Below are positions 1 to 9,562 of a stretch of DNA of 64,000 nt, piece after piece. Origin of the DNA: Boothiomyces macroporosus (lineage: Eukaryota > Chytridiomycota > Chytridiomycetes > Rhizophydiales > Terramycetaceae); contig JADGKB010000013.1 in assembly GCA_027604185.1 (NCBI GenBank), positions 124,001 through 188,000 of the forward strand, given 5' to 3'. Under the pieces are notes generated by a model. That model was not told where the DNA came from and searched no databases. It saw nothing but the letters and a program-made list of their open reading frames with translations. Position 1 is the stretch's first letter. Every line of letters starts with the position of its first letter. The translations under genes were made by a program, and so were the position numbers.

Positions 1-1676
1 GATTTTTGATGCTAAGGTAAAAAGAAGAATACTTTAAGTATCCAATCCCCGATATCAACGTTATTCATACTCTTTGGCCCAATAAAATTCAACCCAATCT
101 GGGATAATTTCTTGGTTAGATACATTCTTACTTTAAGTAACAATGCAGGAGGAATACTTTCTTCAAACATTTTTCTATGATAGTCGTTCACCATATTTAA
201 CACTCGACATTCTCCTTCCCCTACTTCCAGAACCAGCTCATTCTTTCTACCTCTGATCGTCAGAATAGCTTTATTGTAACCTGACGGTTCCATACTCCAA
301 TCCTGAATGGGATATTCCAAATACTTGTTTTGAACTAGGGCAGTGTCCAAAAATTTCATAGTCCTGAATCTTATTCTTCCTGATTGTTGATCATATTCAA
401 CATCTTTTATACCATCTGTGCTCCACTGCTTCAACTCTGGATCAAAAAACATCACAGTGGCAGAATTGTCAATAAAGCAATGGGGCATTATGGTAAAAGT
501 AACTTGTGTCGCCCACACTGCCAAATCAGTATTTTGATTTTCTTCATCTCCTACTACTTCAGTGTCTCTTTTGGATGGATAAGGGATCCTCTTAAAAGTG
601 CCATCCTGAGTCAAAACTACTATCAAATCATACTTACCAGGACGCAAAATCCAAGAGTCGATTTTGCGAGCTGCTTCTGGCAACTCAACAAGATCAAACA
701 ATAACACTCCTCCAATTGGAGAAACCAAAGAGCCTCCATTAGTAGCTTCATAATTAGCAAAGGCACCCTCTCCACTCTTCAATAACATTCTGATTCCTAC
801 GTTATCTAGTGCCAGAGGCTTTGGCAGCGAAAAAGACATGCTGATATCGGTGAAATCGATAAATTTATGCCTTGGGTTCCTTGTCAAATTGGCCCATATC
901 CCAAGTTTGTAATCTGTAATGTCACTGGTAAACTGAAAATTTTCTGTACTCTCTCTTTGAAATAGATCCAAATTCTGGGTTAGAATTAGCCTACTTGATA
1001 AATGTTTTGGCAAACCAATTCAATTTTTTTGAACATGACTTGAATTAGTCTGTACATGTAAACGGATAGTTTTTCGTACTGGGCCATGTCATCGTCTTCA
1101 AGGAATGCGCACCGTTCTTGCTCTAACAGAGATACCAACTACTATTAAGTGGAATTTACTTCTCTCGCGCCAGGTAGTTGTGTCATGAGCAAATCCATTG
1201 ATTGCTGCAGATCTTCCAGGATAACTGGCTCCTGCTCCCACAGCAAAATGTAAGTGTTGACATCCCTTTCAATTTTGGTTGAAGGAAGTCTACTACATTC
1301 AAGGTATTTGTTCCACTACATTAAATCTGAGCTACATCCACTATACTTTGTTTCTTGTCCATAATTTCCTTTAATTCTTTCAAATGTCTGGCTTTAATCT
1401 CCAAAGATGCTGCCAACTCTGTCTCAAACCTTGGCGTTTCCTTTGATTAATATCGCTTACTTGCTCAAGGAACTGCGTAATAAACTCTCTATTTCTTTGT
1501 TCCTGCAGCTCCTTTTCCTTTCTAAACTTCTCTTCCAACAGTCGCTGCTCTAGACATTACGCGATACAAACCTTCCTCTGCTAATCGCCTTTGCTCTTCG
1601 AGCTCCCTTTCTACCATGTAAGGTGCGAGATACCTCTATTCGAATCCTTTTTCTTTCCCTTCTTTTTTGGTGGCAT
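1..1676 (-). CDS. DNAI7: Axonemal dynein-associated DNAI7/CASC1 (IC97) homologue, 3' end beyond window
   Basis: A motile-cilium protein; in other organisms DNAI7/CASC1/IC97 associates with axonemal inner-arm dynein. The start (1676) opens with a lysine-rich MPPKKKGKKKD segment, followed by a Glu/Arg/Lys-rich coiled coil (EREL..EEQRRLAEEE..QRLLEEKFRKEKELQE), as in CASC1. Downstream come the W-N-K-Y-L region, 'NTYILLWEQEP', and a long conserved exon (about 12-990) with 'LGIWANLTRNPRHK', 'SFSLPKPLALDNVGIRMLL' and the C-terminal 'FFDPELKQWSTDGI' domain. I placed introns of about 20-25 nt near 1609-1631, 1561-1582, 1441-1460, 1320 and 1150, and two around 1025-1065. The apparent stop at 12 lies inside what looks like another 21-nt intron (GTATTC...CTTAG), so the gene probably continues past the left edge. 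Some internal splice sites are inferred. Confidence 0.8.
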
Positions 1677-1721
1677 ATCAATTTTTACTCACGCGAAAGT
1701 TTTTTTGAAATTATTTTCAAA

Positions 1722-2571
1722 ATGACTTTTGGAGTACACTGTGCTAATATAGGAAAAGTCACAGAGTCAGGAGAGCTTGAATAGCCCAAAGGAGAGGACA
1801 AGGAAGGGAAGAGGGACATTCAAATCTCCAATCACCAGTAGCACCAATATTAGGATGGACAGCAAATCCAATGAAGGAATAGATGTTGATATTAAGAGAG
1901 TAGCGGATGCACAGGATAATATCGAAAGCGAAGACCTTGGGGTGAACAAATTGAGCATCAATTCAGAAACAAGGAGCACTCGTTCAGACTCTACGCACAG
2001 CTTGGAAGAGTGGGAAAAATTAGCAATAGAGAATCATGAAGAAGATAAATCGCCAGGGCAAGTTGATTTCGAATCAACTACTTGCCTTGAAGTAAGTGGA
2101 TTTCCCGCACAGTTCAAGACTCATGACGTTATAGCGATATTTAAAAATATTGATACAACTGCAATTAAACTAAAGTGGATTAATGATACATCAGCTATCG
2201 CTATTTTTCCTAATCAAGAATCAGGTAATTGATTGTTGATCAGCCAAACGAGCGTACCTCGCAACATGCCAATACCCACTAGCCAAGGCACACTATAACT
2301 TACCATAGATCAAACCGTGCGCACATCCTAACCAAAACTCACCAAGTAGCAATTCCACAAGACCTACAACTACAGACATGGTAGCTAGAAGACTGATCGC
2401 TGGAGCATTAGGAATGAGACCGCCAAAGAAATCTCTGGAAGAGAAGCAGACTGATGAGCTAAAGCTGTATACTGCCAGAGGTACACTTCCCTCACGTTAG
2501 AGAAGAAGGAGCAAGTTAAGCGAGACAAGGAGAAGCGAGAAAAGGAACTAGAAGATGCATGGAATTCTTAA
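1722..2571 (+). CDS. R3HCC1/R3HCC1L-like coiled-coil protein (RRM-like domain, no R3H seen)
   Basis: Splicing joins MTFG to EKSQSQESLNSPKERTRK through a 19-nt intron (1734-1752). The N-terminal half is a low-complexity charged linker. The middle (TCLEVSGFPAQFKTHDVIAIFK...IKLKWINDTSAIAIFPNQESA) resembles the RRM-like fold of R3HCC1/R3HCC1L, and the later RPTTTDMVARRLIAGALGM matches the conserved tail of that family. The C-terminus is a Lys/Glu coiled coil (EKKEQVKRDKEKREKELEDAWNS). Introns: 1734-1752, about 2225-2243, a GC-AG intron 2288-2308, and about 2480-2499. The R3H domain of animal members is not visible, so RNA binding would rest on the RRM-like fold. It is head-to-head with DNAI7 with only 45 bp between start codons, so they probably share a promoter. 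Confidence 0.55.
2288..2308 (+). other. GC-AG mini-intron (21 nt)
   Basis: The R3HCC1L-like frame hits TAG here unless 21 nt starting GCACAC and ending CCATAG are removed. The exon before ends CTAGCCAAG and the one after begins ATCAAACCG, giving YPLAK-IKPCAHP, as expected for the family. The segment carries the usual TATAAC branch-like motif, so only the donor (GC for GT) differs from its neighbours. Confidence 0.55.
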
Positions 2572-2641
2572 TTAAAAATGTATAATAAAACGGTGAATTT
2601 AGTTTTCAAGTCCACGTTAATTTTTGTCCAGCCAATCTCAA

Positions 2642-2905
2642 ATGCTCTCCGACAAAGACAATGAACCACAGCTAGTGAACAAGAATTTACTGAAAAAACC
2701 AAAGAGGTACCTTGATCTTTATGTAGCGTATTCAAAAGTCCCACTGACAATATGTTTTCTCCAATGACCCAAAAGATTGAAGCGAAGCGCAGTCATTTGA
2801 TGAAATCGTAAATTTAACTAAAGTAGGGTGAAGCCAACATCGTTGAGCAGCAGGTTTATGGAAGCGCAAAAGGAAGCGGAAGCCGACAAATCAGTACAGG
2901 AATAA
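2642..2905 (+). CDS. Spo12-like small cell-cycle protein
   Basis: A 76-residue protein visible only after removing two introns (20 nt after ...KKPK, 19 nt after ...SHLMK). The spliced product contains FKSPTDNMFSPMTQKIEAKR, which matches the short signature of the Spo12/Bns1 family (SPTDN.xSP.TxKL...), phosphorylated regulators of mitotic exit and meiosis in yeasts. The rest is polar, with no membrane segment. Both introns have GTA donors and a TAG acceptor. The gene sits 70 bp downstream of the R3HCC1L-like gene on the same strand. Assignment rests on one motif of about 20 residues, so function is inferred; the coding call itself is well supported by two matching splice events. Confidence 0.6.
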
Positions 2906-2912
2906 AGTTTTA

Positions 2913-2993
2913 TTAATATTTGTTTTTGGCACCTTGAATTGCCAATTCACTCAGTTGGTTTGCACGCTTTTTATCTGGTGAATGAGAGTCCAT
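2913..2993 (-). CDS. Possible 26-residue small ORF
   Basis: An ATG-initiated ORF coding MDSHSPDKKRANQLSELAI and a further seven residues ends just before the 3' end of the Spo12-like gene. About 15-25 bp upstream on its own strand is a TATA-like CTTATATAATC, and an AATAAA follows the stop. This could be a tiny gene or chance. No family is recognised. Confidence 0.2.
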   Translation of the reverse strand: MDSHSPDKKRANQLSELAIQGAKNKY

Positions 2994-3086
2994 ATTGCAT
3001 AAAGGTTGATTATATAAGCACATGGGCAACTTTCATTAAAAGCAGGATACTTGATACCAGAAATACAGTTTTATTATAGTTACATA

Positions 3087-4584
3087 TTAGTCTTCTTCTA
3101 GGCGATTATCAATATCTTTGGGCATTCTCAGGGAAATCAGGTAGCCCAGAAGGACTATCACTGCCAAAAGGTTAAACACGAAATGGTAGTCAAAAGGGTA
3201 TGGCATATTGCTCTCCAAAGACCATGTGAATAGAGTCCCTGCAAATATAGGACCGAGCATTCTATAGTTAAAGCAAACTTTACCTTCCAATGGACCCCAA
3301 AGATTGTGCAGAGCCATTTATCTGTCCTCTGTAGTTTGAAGTGACAGAATTAGACACCATAATGAATGTGGAGGTAAATGCTTGTACTCCACCAACAGTG
3401 CGCAAGATATTGCAAACTCCAACTAAAGTCCACATTAAATATTCAACTCTTCCTTCATGCAACATTCCATATTTACTAATTAGAGGCAAAATAATGAATG
3501 CAGGAAGAGAAAGCAGCAACCCAGTTTGGAACGTTTTCAGACATCCGAGTGCCTTTTCAATTGGGGCAAATAGGAATATTTGGTAAAAGAAAAGCATGAA
3601 CCCACCAATTGCGAATGCAGCTCCTTGGTCAGAGGAAGAAAAGTTTAGGCCACCTTCTGAAACTGGTAAACGAGACCATAGAGCAAACAATTCATCATAC
3701 TGAATGTAGATAAATGATGTCAATGTATACAATATGAATGAATAGTATACTCTAGGCATGCAAACCAACTGCCAGATTGACAATCTTGGCTCGGCATCAA
3801 TTTCTGTAGTTGAATCATCAACTTGGTCTTGTAACAAAGGTGCAGCTTCTTGTCTGTTGATAAACCATGTGTAGAAAAATGCTCTTTTGTTTGATGCAAT
3901 TGCTGCTTGATTGGTTTCTTCCAATACAAAAAACCCGACAAGAGTTCCTATCATCGCGATGCCCCAACCAACTACACAAGGGAGAGCGTAAGGGAACATG
4001 TCAAACAAGGAGCCTTTTGGAAATATTTGTGGATATTTTTCAGCTGGCAAACAAAGAAAACCGCCAACAATTGGGCCAACAATCTGTATAAAAGAATAAT
4101 TACCATCCCTAATCCTCGCATTACTCCTAAAAATGCAAATCCTTTTGCCTGATTGGTACTGTCGGTGATTTCCGATAAATAGGTTTTGCAAACACCAACA
4201 ATCCCATTAACTGAGCCATTGATCAATCTAAGCACTATCGCCATTGTATAAGAAGTAGAGAATCCGAATGAAAGGAAAGAAAAAGCCGTCATAATTAACC
4301 CAACTAGAAGAATTGGACGCCTGCCAAGTCGATCGCTAATAGTACCCCACACATAGGAAAATATTAATTGTCCGAGCATAAAAGATCCAACCAGATATCC
4401 GGAATACCGACCAATTTCGTCTTGATTTGGAGCTACATTGAAATCCGATATCATAAAAGACAAAAATGGTAGCAATACCGTAGCCATAAATCTATCGTTA
4501 TCTATCAGGTTACGTATTGCAGAAAATAATCGTAGAAATCACAGCAATCTTAATTACAGGAAGAGGAGTTGGCTTGTCTTGCAT
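3087..4584 (-). CDS. Major facilitator superfamily transporter (ZIFL/DHA1-like)
   Basis: A roughly 470-residue MFS protein from four exons separated by introns of 22, 20 and 22 nt (near 4496-4517, 4085-4104 and 3256-3277). It begins MQDKPTPLPVIKIAVISTII and continues FCNTFMATVLLPFLSFMISDF, as in plant and fungal ZIFL-like carriers. The loop 2-3 motif appears as WGTISDRLGRRPILLVG, and R-L-I-N-G-S-VNG in TM4 and an LSEITD segment match the family. Eleven to twelve hydrophobic segments are visible. Substrate cannot be read from sequence; relatives export zinc chelators, drugs or organic acids. Each intron restores an otherwise broken frame (e.g. RGLGM|IVGPIVGGFL). Convergent with the sORF and Spo12-like gene. 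Confidence 0.85.
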
Positions 4585-5191
4585 TTTTTTCTTAGACTTT
4601 TTGTCTTACCCAAATCGTTGATCTCAACACAGCCAGCCAATAGGAACGCAAGCCTGAACACGAGGCTCGTAAGAAATTAAACGTTTGCTTGTGCCACCAT
4701 TGAAGTGAAGCACAAGCATGAATATCCGTTTCATAAGCAAGATTTTCCGGTCGGTTGCATGGATGAAGGGTTAGTAAATCGCTGTAATCGGTCCACGACT
4801 TTTTTTCAATTTTCCCACTGATTTGGTGGTGGAGACTTTTGAACACTCGAGATCCCTGAGCAGCGAAACATTTCGAGGATGAAATTGAGGAACCAACACT
4901 GACATTAGACCTTTTTTAATTTCAGCGATCCAACGACAGACCATACAGACGACATGGTGTGCAAATCACACGACGAAAGGGAATCGGATCGGATGCAACA
5001 GTCGGATTCCTTCCGTGTTGATTGGAAAATACTCATTGACGCAAAGACAGAGTGTGTTTGAATCATCTAAGCTTCCATTCAACCAAATTTCATTCAGCGA
5101 TTATAGAATTCAAAATTGGGTCGAATAAGCAAGAGGATGTCAATTTGTAGCTCAAGTTCTATATTTGCGGCGATAGAAAATTGTCGAAAGG
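4585..5191. other. Intergenic region, no gene recognised
   Basis: About 600 bp upstream of the MFS gene. Antisense and overlapping ORFs here show no family signature. It probably holds the MFS promoter; no clear TATA or repeat stands out. Confidence 0.4.
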
Positions 5192-5395
5192 ATGAAATTT
5201 CATTACCAAGTGTTCATCATTTTCTTGTATTATCTCCCACTCCGTCGTTATTTTCTAGTAGCTGGTCCAAAGAACTCATCGTCAGAATTGTCTATAGAAG
5301 CGATAAGATTGCAAAGATACAGTATCCTCAAAAAACACAGTATTTTATTAGACGATGTATCCACAACATTACCAAACGAGCTCATGAGAAAGTAA
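5192..5395 (+). CDS. Possible small protein with N-terminal hydrophobic segment (67 aa)
   Basis: ATG-initiated ORF whose first about 25 residues (MKFHYQVFIIFLYYLPLRR...) form a signal-like or signal-anchor helix, followed by a polar Ser/Leu/Lys-rich stretch. It overlaps the 3' end of the convergent 7TM gene by 14 bp. No family recognised; it could be one exon of a larger gene or spurious. Confidence 0.25.
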   Translation: MKFHYQVFIIFLYYLPLRRYFLVAGPKNSSSELSIEAIRLQRYSILKKHSILLDDVSTTLPNELMRK

Positions 5396-7004
5396 CTCTT
5401 GAATCAAAGGTGGAGCTACGTTTGTTTTGTGGATCCCATTTTGTAGAAACAACACCAGTGCTGTTAGTTTCATTCCGAGAATGAAAGGCTTTAGAAGGAG
5501 AGATTGGGGATAAAACGATTGACTCTTTACCATGGTTTGTAGAAATTCTTGAAGTAAACGCAGGTGAGGTGTATATCGAACGGTCTCCAGAGTTTGAAAA
5601 TATGCTTCGCTTCTTTACAAACATTCGCAGGCGAATAATAAGGTAAATATTCAATGTTGCATGAATCACGAGAATAACTGTTACAAAATTACCATATTCA
5701 ACCCAGTTTCTGTCTGATCTAAACATTGCTGTGAATTCCCTCAGTGCGACAAACAGAACATATATAGCAATGTTTAAGAAGTGGGCAATCATAGCAACAA
5801 AGAACCATGGATCATACTTGGCAAGTTTTCTGCACCTTTTAGATAATGAATCCGAATTGATTTTTAGTAATGCTAGCGATACATATAGTGGTGGGAAGCA
5901 GTCCCAAAATGCAAATCCAAAGAGCCACAGTTGATCCAATCTATTCCAACTTACTTGGTTTTGAAACCCTGGAAGGAAGAAAAGATACCTGCTGGCACCC
6001 ATCACCAAATTGCACCCTATGATCACTCCGTATACTATATACGTGGTTCTTTTCTCGTATCCCAGGAACTGCATCAAGAATGATGTAACTGTGCAGACAG
6101 ATATCACTGAAGCAATATTTACTATCCATAATCCTACTCCAACAAATACTGGCCCGCTAAATTGTGAAAATTTACTCATTGTGAGTGTAACTACAGTAAT
6201 TGTCCAAGAGATTTGACTGATTAGTAGACCTAGCATGTACGCAGTTTTCTTTTCCATATATTCCCTGCACAAAAAGTAACATCCGTAGACCATCCCTAAA
6301 AAGAAGCCGACAAGGATTACCAAAATCACAGGAACGACTGGGTTGGAAAAGTTTGGTGATATCATCAAAACAGGAACTGTGGCCAGCCACCCAACTGTGT
6401 TCGTCGCACTGTCTATTACAATAAGAGATGCCTGGGTGTTATTCGCATTTCCGTAGGAAATTGAACTGGGGCTTGAAGATAGACCAAATGTTTTGGGAGT
6501 CCCTTGACAGTTTTGATTTGGAAAGAATGATAATATACCATCTTGTGAACAAGATACACTTTCAGAAACTGAGCAACTGCCATCAGCCAAAAACCATGCG
6601 CTACGAAATCCAAAAACTGATTGCCCACTAATGCTTTGTAAGTAGCAATACTTTTGGTTCTTTGCTGTTGAGGGAATTGCAGCGGCAAAATTGACATCGA
6701 CCGCAGTAGTTAAGCTGCTTGAGAGACGAGCGTTTTGATCAACGAATGACGCACAGCAGGCTCCAACAAATGGTACTTTGACAGTGATTCCTAGGCACCC
6801 AGATTCCAAAGTCCTTTCAGTAGCCTGCAAAGAGTAGCCTAAAGGCCAAATTTCTCCGTTTGGAGGTGTGTTAGCGTTGGTAGATTGGAGATTGTAATAA
6901 TACATTGCATTAGGAGGAGATGAACACGAATCTTGAATGGTCCATTCAGCAGTAAGAACATTTTTTTGCAAGCTATTAGCAAAGAGAAGTGGCAATGTAA
7001 GCAT
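5382..7004 (-). CDS. Secreted-ectodomain 7TM protein, paralogue 1 (540 aa)
   Basis: Intronless. A short signal peptide (MLTLPLLFANSLQKNVLT) is followed by a Cys-containing ectodomain to about residue 215 (AEWTIQDSCSSPPNAMYYYN..., ...GCLGITVKVPFVGACCASFVDQ), then seven hydrophobic helices at roughly 216-240, 255-275, 283-310, 320-345, 360-385, 400-425 and 435-460. A basic cytosolic tail of about 75 residues is rich in Ser/Thr (KKRSIFSNSGDRSIYTSP). Topology (Nout, 7TM, Ser-rich tail) resembles a receptor, but I recognise no GPCR signature such as DRY or NPxxY. The neighbour at 7470-9167 is a clear paralogue along its whole length (shared CLG.TVKVPF.GACCASF, EYMEK.T.YMLGLLISQI.WT, LLKINSDSLSKRCRKLAKYDP). 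Function unknown; sensing or cell-wall interaction is inference only. Confidence 0.85.
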   Translation of the reverse strand: MLTLPLLFANSLQKNVLTAEWTIQDSCSSPPNAMYYYNLQSTNANTPPNGEIWPLGYSLQATERTLESGCLGITVKVPFVGACCASFVDQNARLSSSLTTAVDVNFAAAIPSTAKNQKYCYLQSISGQSVFGFRSAWFLADGSCSVSESVSCSQDGILSFFPNQNCQGTPKTFGLSSSPSSISYGNANNTQASLIVIDSATNTVGWLATVPVLMISPNFSNPVVPVILVILVGFFLGMVYGCYFLCREYMEKKTAYMLGLLISQISWTITVVTLTMSKFSQFSGPVFVGVGLWIVNIASVISVCTVTSFLMQFLGYEKRTTYIVYGVIIGCNLVMGASRYLFFLPGFQNQVSWNRLDQLWLFGFAFWDCFPPLYVSLALLKINSDSLSKRCRKLAKYDPWFFVAMIAHFLNIAIYVLFVALREFTAMFRSDRNWVEYGNFVTVILVIHATLNIYLIIRLRMFVKKRSIFSNSGDRSIYTSPAFTSRISTNHGKESIVLSPISPSKAFHSRNETNSTGVVSTKWDPQNKRSSTFDSRVTFS

Positions 7005-7469
7005 TTAACGGATTAAAATTGCCACGCATTTTAACGTTCTTGCCTGGAACAAGCCCCACAATGTCGCCACCACTTTGCTAACCCCCACCATCAGAGCTGT
7101 CTACATTTGATATAGATATGGAATTTAGAGTCCTCATATCCTGCAAGCTAGATACACTGCGAGAGTTTAATATTGAAAGTACCATTTATGACTTTGAGTG
7201 ATTACGCCCTATTTTTGGAACTTGTGGAACAGTTTGATTGATTCAAGTAGAAGATGATGCCAAGAATGGTTTAGATGCAAAGTTATGGCGAGAGGCTATA
7301 CTTAGTATATTAATATGAGCTATTCTAATTCATTGAAATTTCGGTAATCATTGTGTTTGGTTTGCACAAATTATTAAAGGCGAATGTTCTGAGCTTCCTT
7401 CTAGGAGATGAACCCTCAAAAGGATCTGTTTTCTTTATTCATCAATCAACACTAATACACTCATAATAT
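7005..7469. other. Intergenic region between 7TM paralogues
   Basis: About 465 bp. Short ORFs occur on both strands but none shows a signature or consistent mini-intron structure. It presumably contains the 3' region of the 7470-9167 gene and the promoter of the 5382-7004 gene. Confidence 0.4.
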
Positions 7470-9167
7470 CTAATTTTCCCATATATTAACATGATTATTA
7501 GCATAATTTCCATTTGCAGTTTTAGCGGATAGTGGAATGTTGTCAAAATACGACGCACTGCCAAAAACTTTTGATTTTGGAGTCATCGATGCTGTAGTAG
7601 GAGACGGAGCCAAATAGCTAGAGTCTAAGTGTGAGGGTCTTGATCCTCCTTTTGATTGTGGTAAAGTGGAGAGCATAATAGAGTTTTTTTGGTAGGATGT
7701 AGATATTCTTGACGTATAAGCTGCCGACGCATATCCGGATAATCGATAGTCATCTGAGCTTGAGAATATACTTCTTTTCTTGACAAAAATTCTTAGACGG
7801 ACAATCAAATAAATGTTTAGAGAGGCGTGTATTCCCAAAATTAAAGTGGAAAGGTTCCCAAACTCTACCCAAAGTCGATCTGATTGAAATACAGCAGTGT
7901 ATTCTCTTGCAATAGTTAAACAAATGTAGATTAGTACATTAGCTATGTGTGCAAACATACCGGTAAAAAACAACGGATCGTACTTTGCTAATTTACGGCA
8001 CCTTTTGGATAAAGAGTCAGAATTAATTTTTAGCAAAGTGAGTGATACATAAATTGGAGGATAGCAATCGTAAAACGCGAACCCAAATATCCAAGCCAAG
8101 GCAATCCTGTCCCATCTAACTTTGTCTGGGAAATTAGCAATAAAGAAAAGATACTTGCTCGATCCCATTATTAGATTTACAACTATAATTATAGCGTAAA
8201 TTGTATACTTTGTTCTCTTTTCGTAGCCCAGAAATTGGAGCAAAAAGGAAGACACTGTGATCACTGAAACTAGTGAGGCGATATCCACTATAACGAATGT
8301 AATTCCTGTAAACAATGCTCCGCCAAATGCTGGAAATTTATCCATTGTAAGTGTAACAATTGATATAGTCCATGCAATTTGTGAGATCAGTAAGCCAAGC
8401 ATATAACCTGTCCTTTTTTCCATGTATTCCATATACAAAAAGCGGGTGCCATACAGCATTCCAACAAATACAATAGCGATGAGTATCAAAACCGTAGGTA
8501 CGATTGGATTTGCAAAATTAGGAGTCAACATTCCCAATGGGACGCTTGCTACCCAGCCAATGCTTGTTTGTCCTGATGAGAGAATCACAAGAGAGCCTTG
8601 TACATTTAATACGTCTTTAAAAGAAAGTGTGGACTGATTGGAAGAAAGTTGAAAGGATTTTGGAACACCTTGACAATTCGGATCAGAGTACACTGATAAA
8701 ACTCCGGCTGGTGAACAAGATATATTGTCTGTTGGTGAACAAGAACCATCTGCCAAATACCATACACTTTCAAATCCAAAGACAGTGTTATTCCCGTTGC
8801 TTTGTAAAAGGCAGTACTTTTCGCCTTTGGCCATTGCTGGGACTGCACTTTTAACTGTATCTTGAACTGAAACAGTCAGAGCACTAGCAATCCTAGAATT
8901 TGAGTTGATAAACGAAGCACAGCACGCACCTGCAAATGGTACCTTTACAGTAACTCCTAAACAACCAGAGGATAAAGTTCTTTCAACAGCCTGTAGACTA
9001 TATCCATTCGGCCATACCTCACCAGGTGGTGCAGCTTGACTATCTGGGGATTGAATATCAAAGCTGTACATTGCATTTGGAGGTCCGTTGCACGCCGTCA
9101 AGTTGGTCCACTCCGCTGTCAATGCGAGCTTGCTCGCAATCTGTCCACTTAATAGTAGGATAAGCAT
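7470..9167 (-). CDS. Secreted-ectodomain 7TM protein, paralogue 2 (565 aa)
   Basis: Intronless tandem paralogue of the preceding protein. Signal peptide (MLILLLSGQIASKLALT), ectodomain AEWTNLTACNGPPNAMYSFD... with the same Cys positions (GCLGVTVKVPFAGACCASF, SCSPTDNISCSPAGVL, DPNCQGVPKSF), then seven membrane helices from about residue 222 (NPIVPTVLILIAIVFVGMLYG) to about 460. The connecting loop LLKINSDSLSKRCRKLAKYDP between TM5 and TM6 is identical in the two copies, suggesting a conserved cytosolic contact. The tail is longer (about 95 residues) and Ser/Thr/Tyr-rich (SSSDDYRLSGYASAAYTSR). Several N-x-S/T sites in the ectodomain fit glycosylation. No known receptor family assigned. Confidence 0.85.
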   Translation of the reverse strand: MLILLLSGQIASKLALTAEWTNLTACNGPPNAMYSFDIQSPDSQAAPPGEVWPNGYSLQAVERTLSSGCLGVTVKVPFAGACCASFINSNSRIASALTVSVQDTVKSAVPAMAKGEKYCLLQSNGNNTVFGFESVWYLADGSCSPTDNISCSPAGVLSVYSDPNCQGVPKSFQLSSNQSTLSFKDVLNVQGSLVILSSGQTSIGWVASVPLGMLTPNFANPIVPTVLILIAIVFVGMLYGTRFLYMEYMEKRTGYMLGLLISQIAWTISIVTLTMDKFPAFGGALFTGITFVIVDIASLVSVITVSSFLLQFLGYEKRTKYTIYAIIIVVNLIMGSSKYLFFIANFPDKVRWDRIALAWIFGFAFYDCYPPIYVSLTLLKINSDSLSKRCRKLAKYDPLFFTGMFAHIANVLIYICLTIAREYTAVFQSDRLWVEFGNLSTLILGIHASLNIYLIVRLRIFVKKRSIFSSSDDYRLSGYASAAYTSRISTSYQKNSIMLSTLPQSKGGSRPSHLDSSYLAPSPTTASMTPKSKVFGSASYFDNIPLSAKTANGNYANNHVNIWEN

Positions 9168-9562
9168 CAGTTTTTTATCGTTTACTGTCTATTTAAGTGT
9201 TGATGCCACAGGTAAGGTGCCGCAGGATTCTAAATCTGAAACAACTTGTTTTTAACCAATTAAATATATTGCAGATATTCACCACCGTTTGTATTTGAAT
9301 ACAATGAATTTCAAAATCTACTATAAATTCGAATCAAGGATAATTGGTTATTTTCACTTGAAATGCTTAGCAATCAAGGTAGATTTTCATAGGCCGGGGA
9401 GCCTACCACTATTACCGAAAAAAGGAGTGCCACAGGCCTTAGGTCCCACGAAAAAGTTCATCCAGCTGAAACATTTGGCAAGATTAAAGCAACCAACAGT
9501 CAAATTCAGACCATTATTTATTTCCACAAAATATTGTTCATGTAAAATAATGCGAGTATTTG
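9168..9562. other. Intergenic region, no gene recognised
   Basis: About 395 bp upstream of a 7TM gene and downstream of a glycosyltransferase. A 107-codon plus-strand ORF (9289-9612) runs through it but has no recognisable domain, no signal peptide and overlaps the glycosyltransferase 3' end; I do not support it as a gene. Confidence 0.4.

Noticed and set aside
4592..4846. Minus-strand ORF as an upstream exon of the MFS transporter
   Set aside because: The family start MQDKPTPLP lies at 4584 and the upstream frame shows no homology. It is probably 5' UTR or promoter.
5116..5484. 122-codon plus-strand ORF overlapping the 7TM gene tail
   Set aside because: Two competing frames exist here and this one continues antisense into the 7TM tail without any motif. 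Only the shorter 5192-5395 frame is kept, at low confidence.
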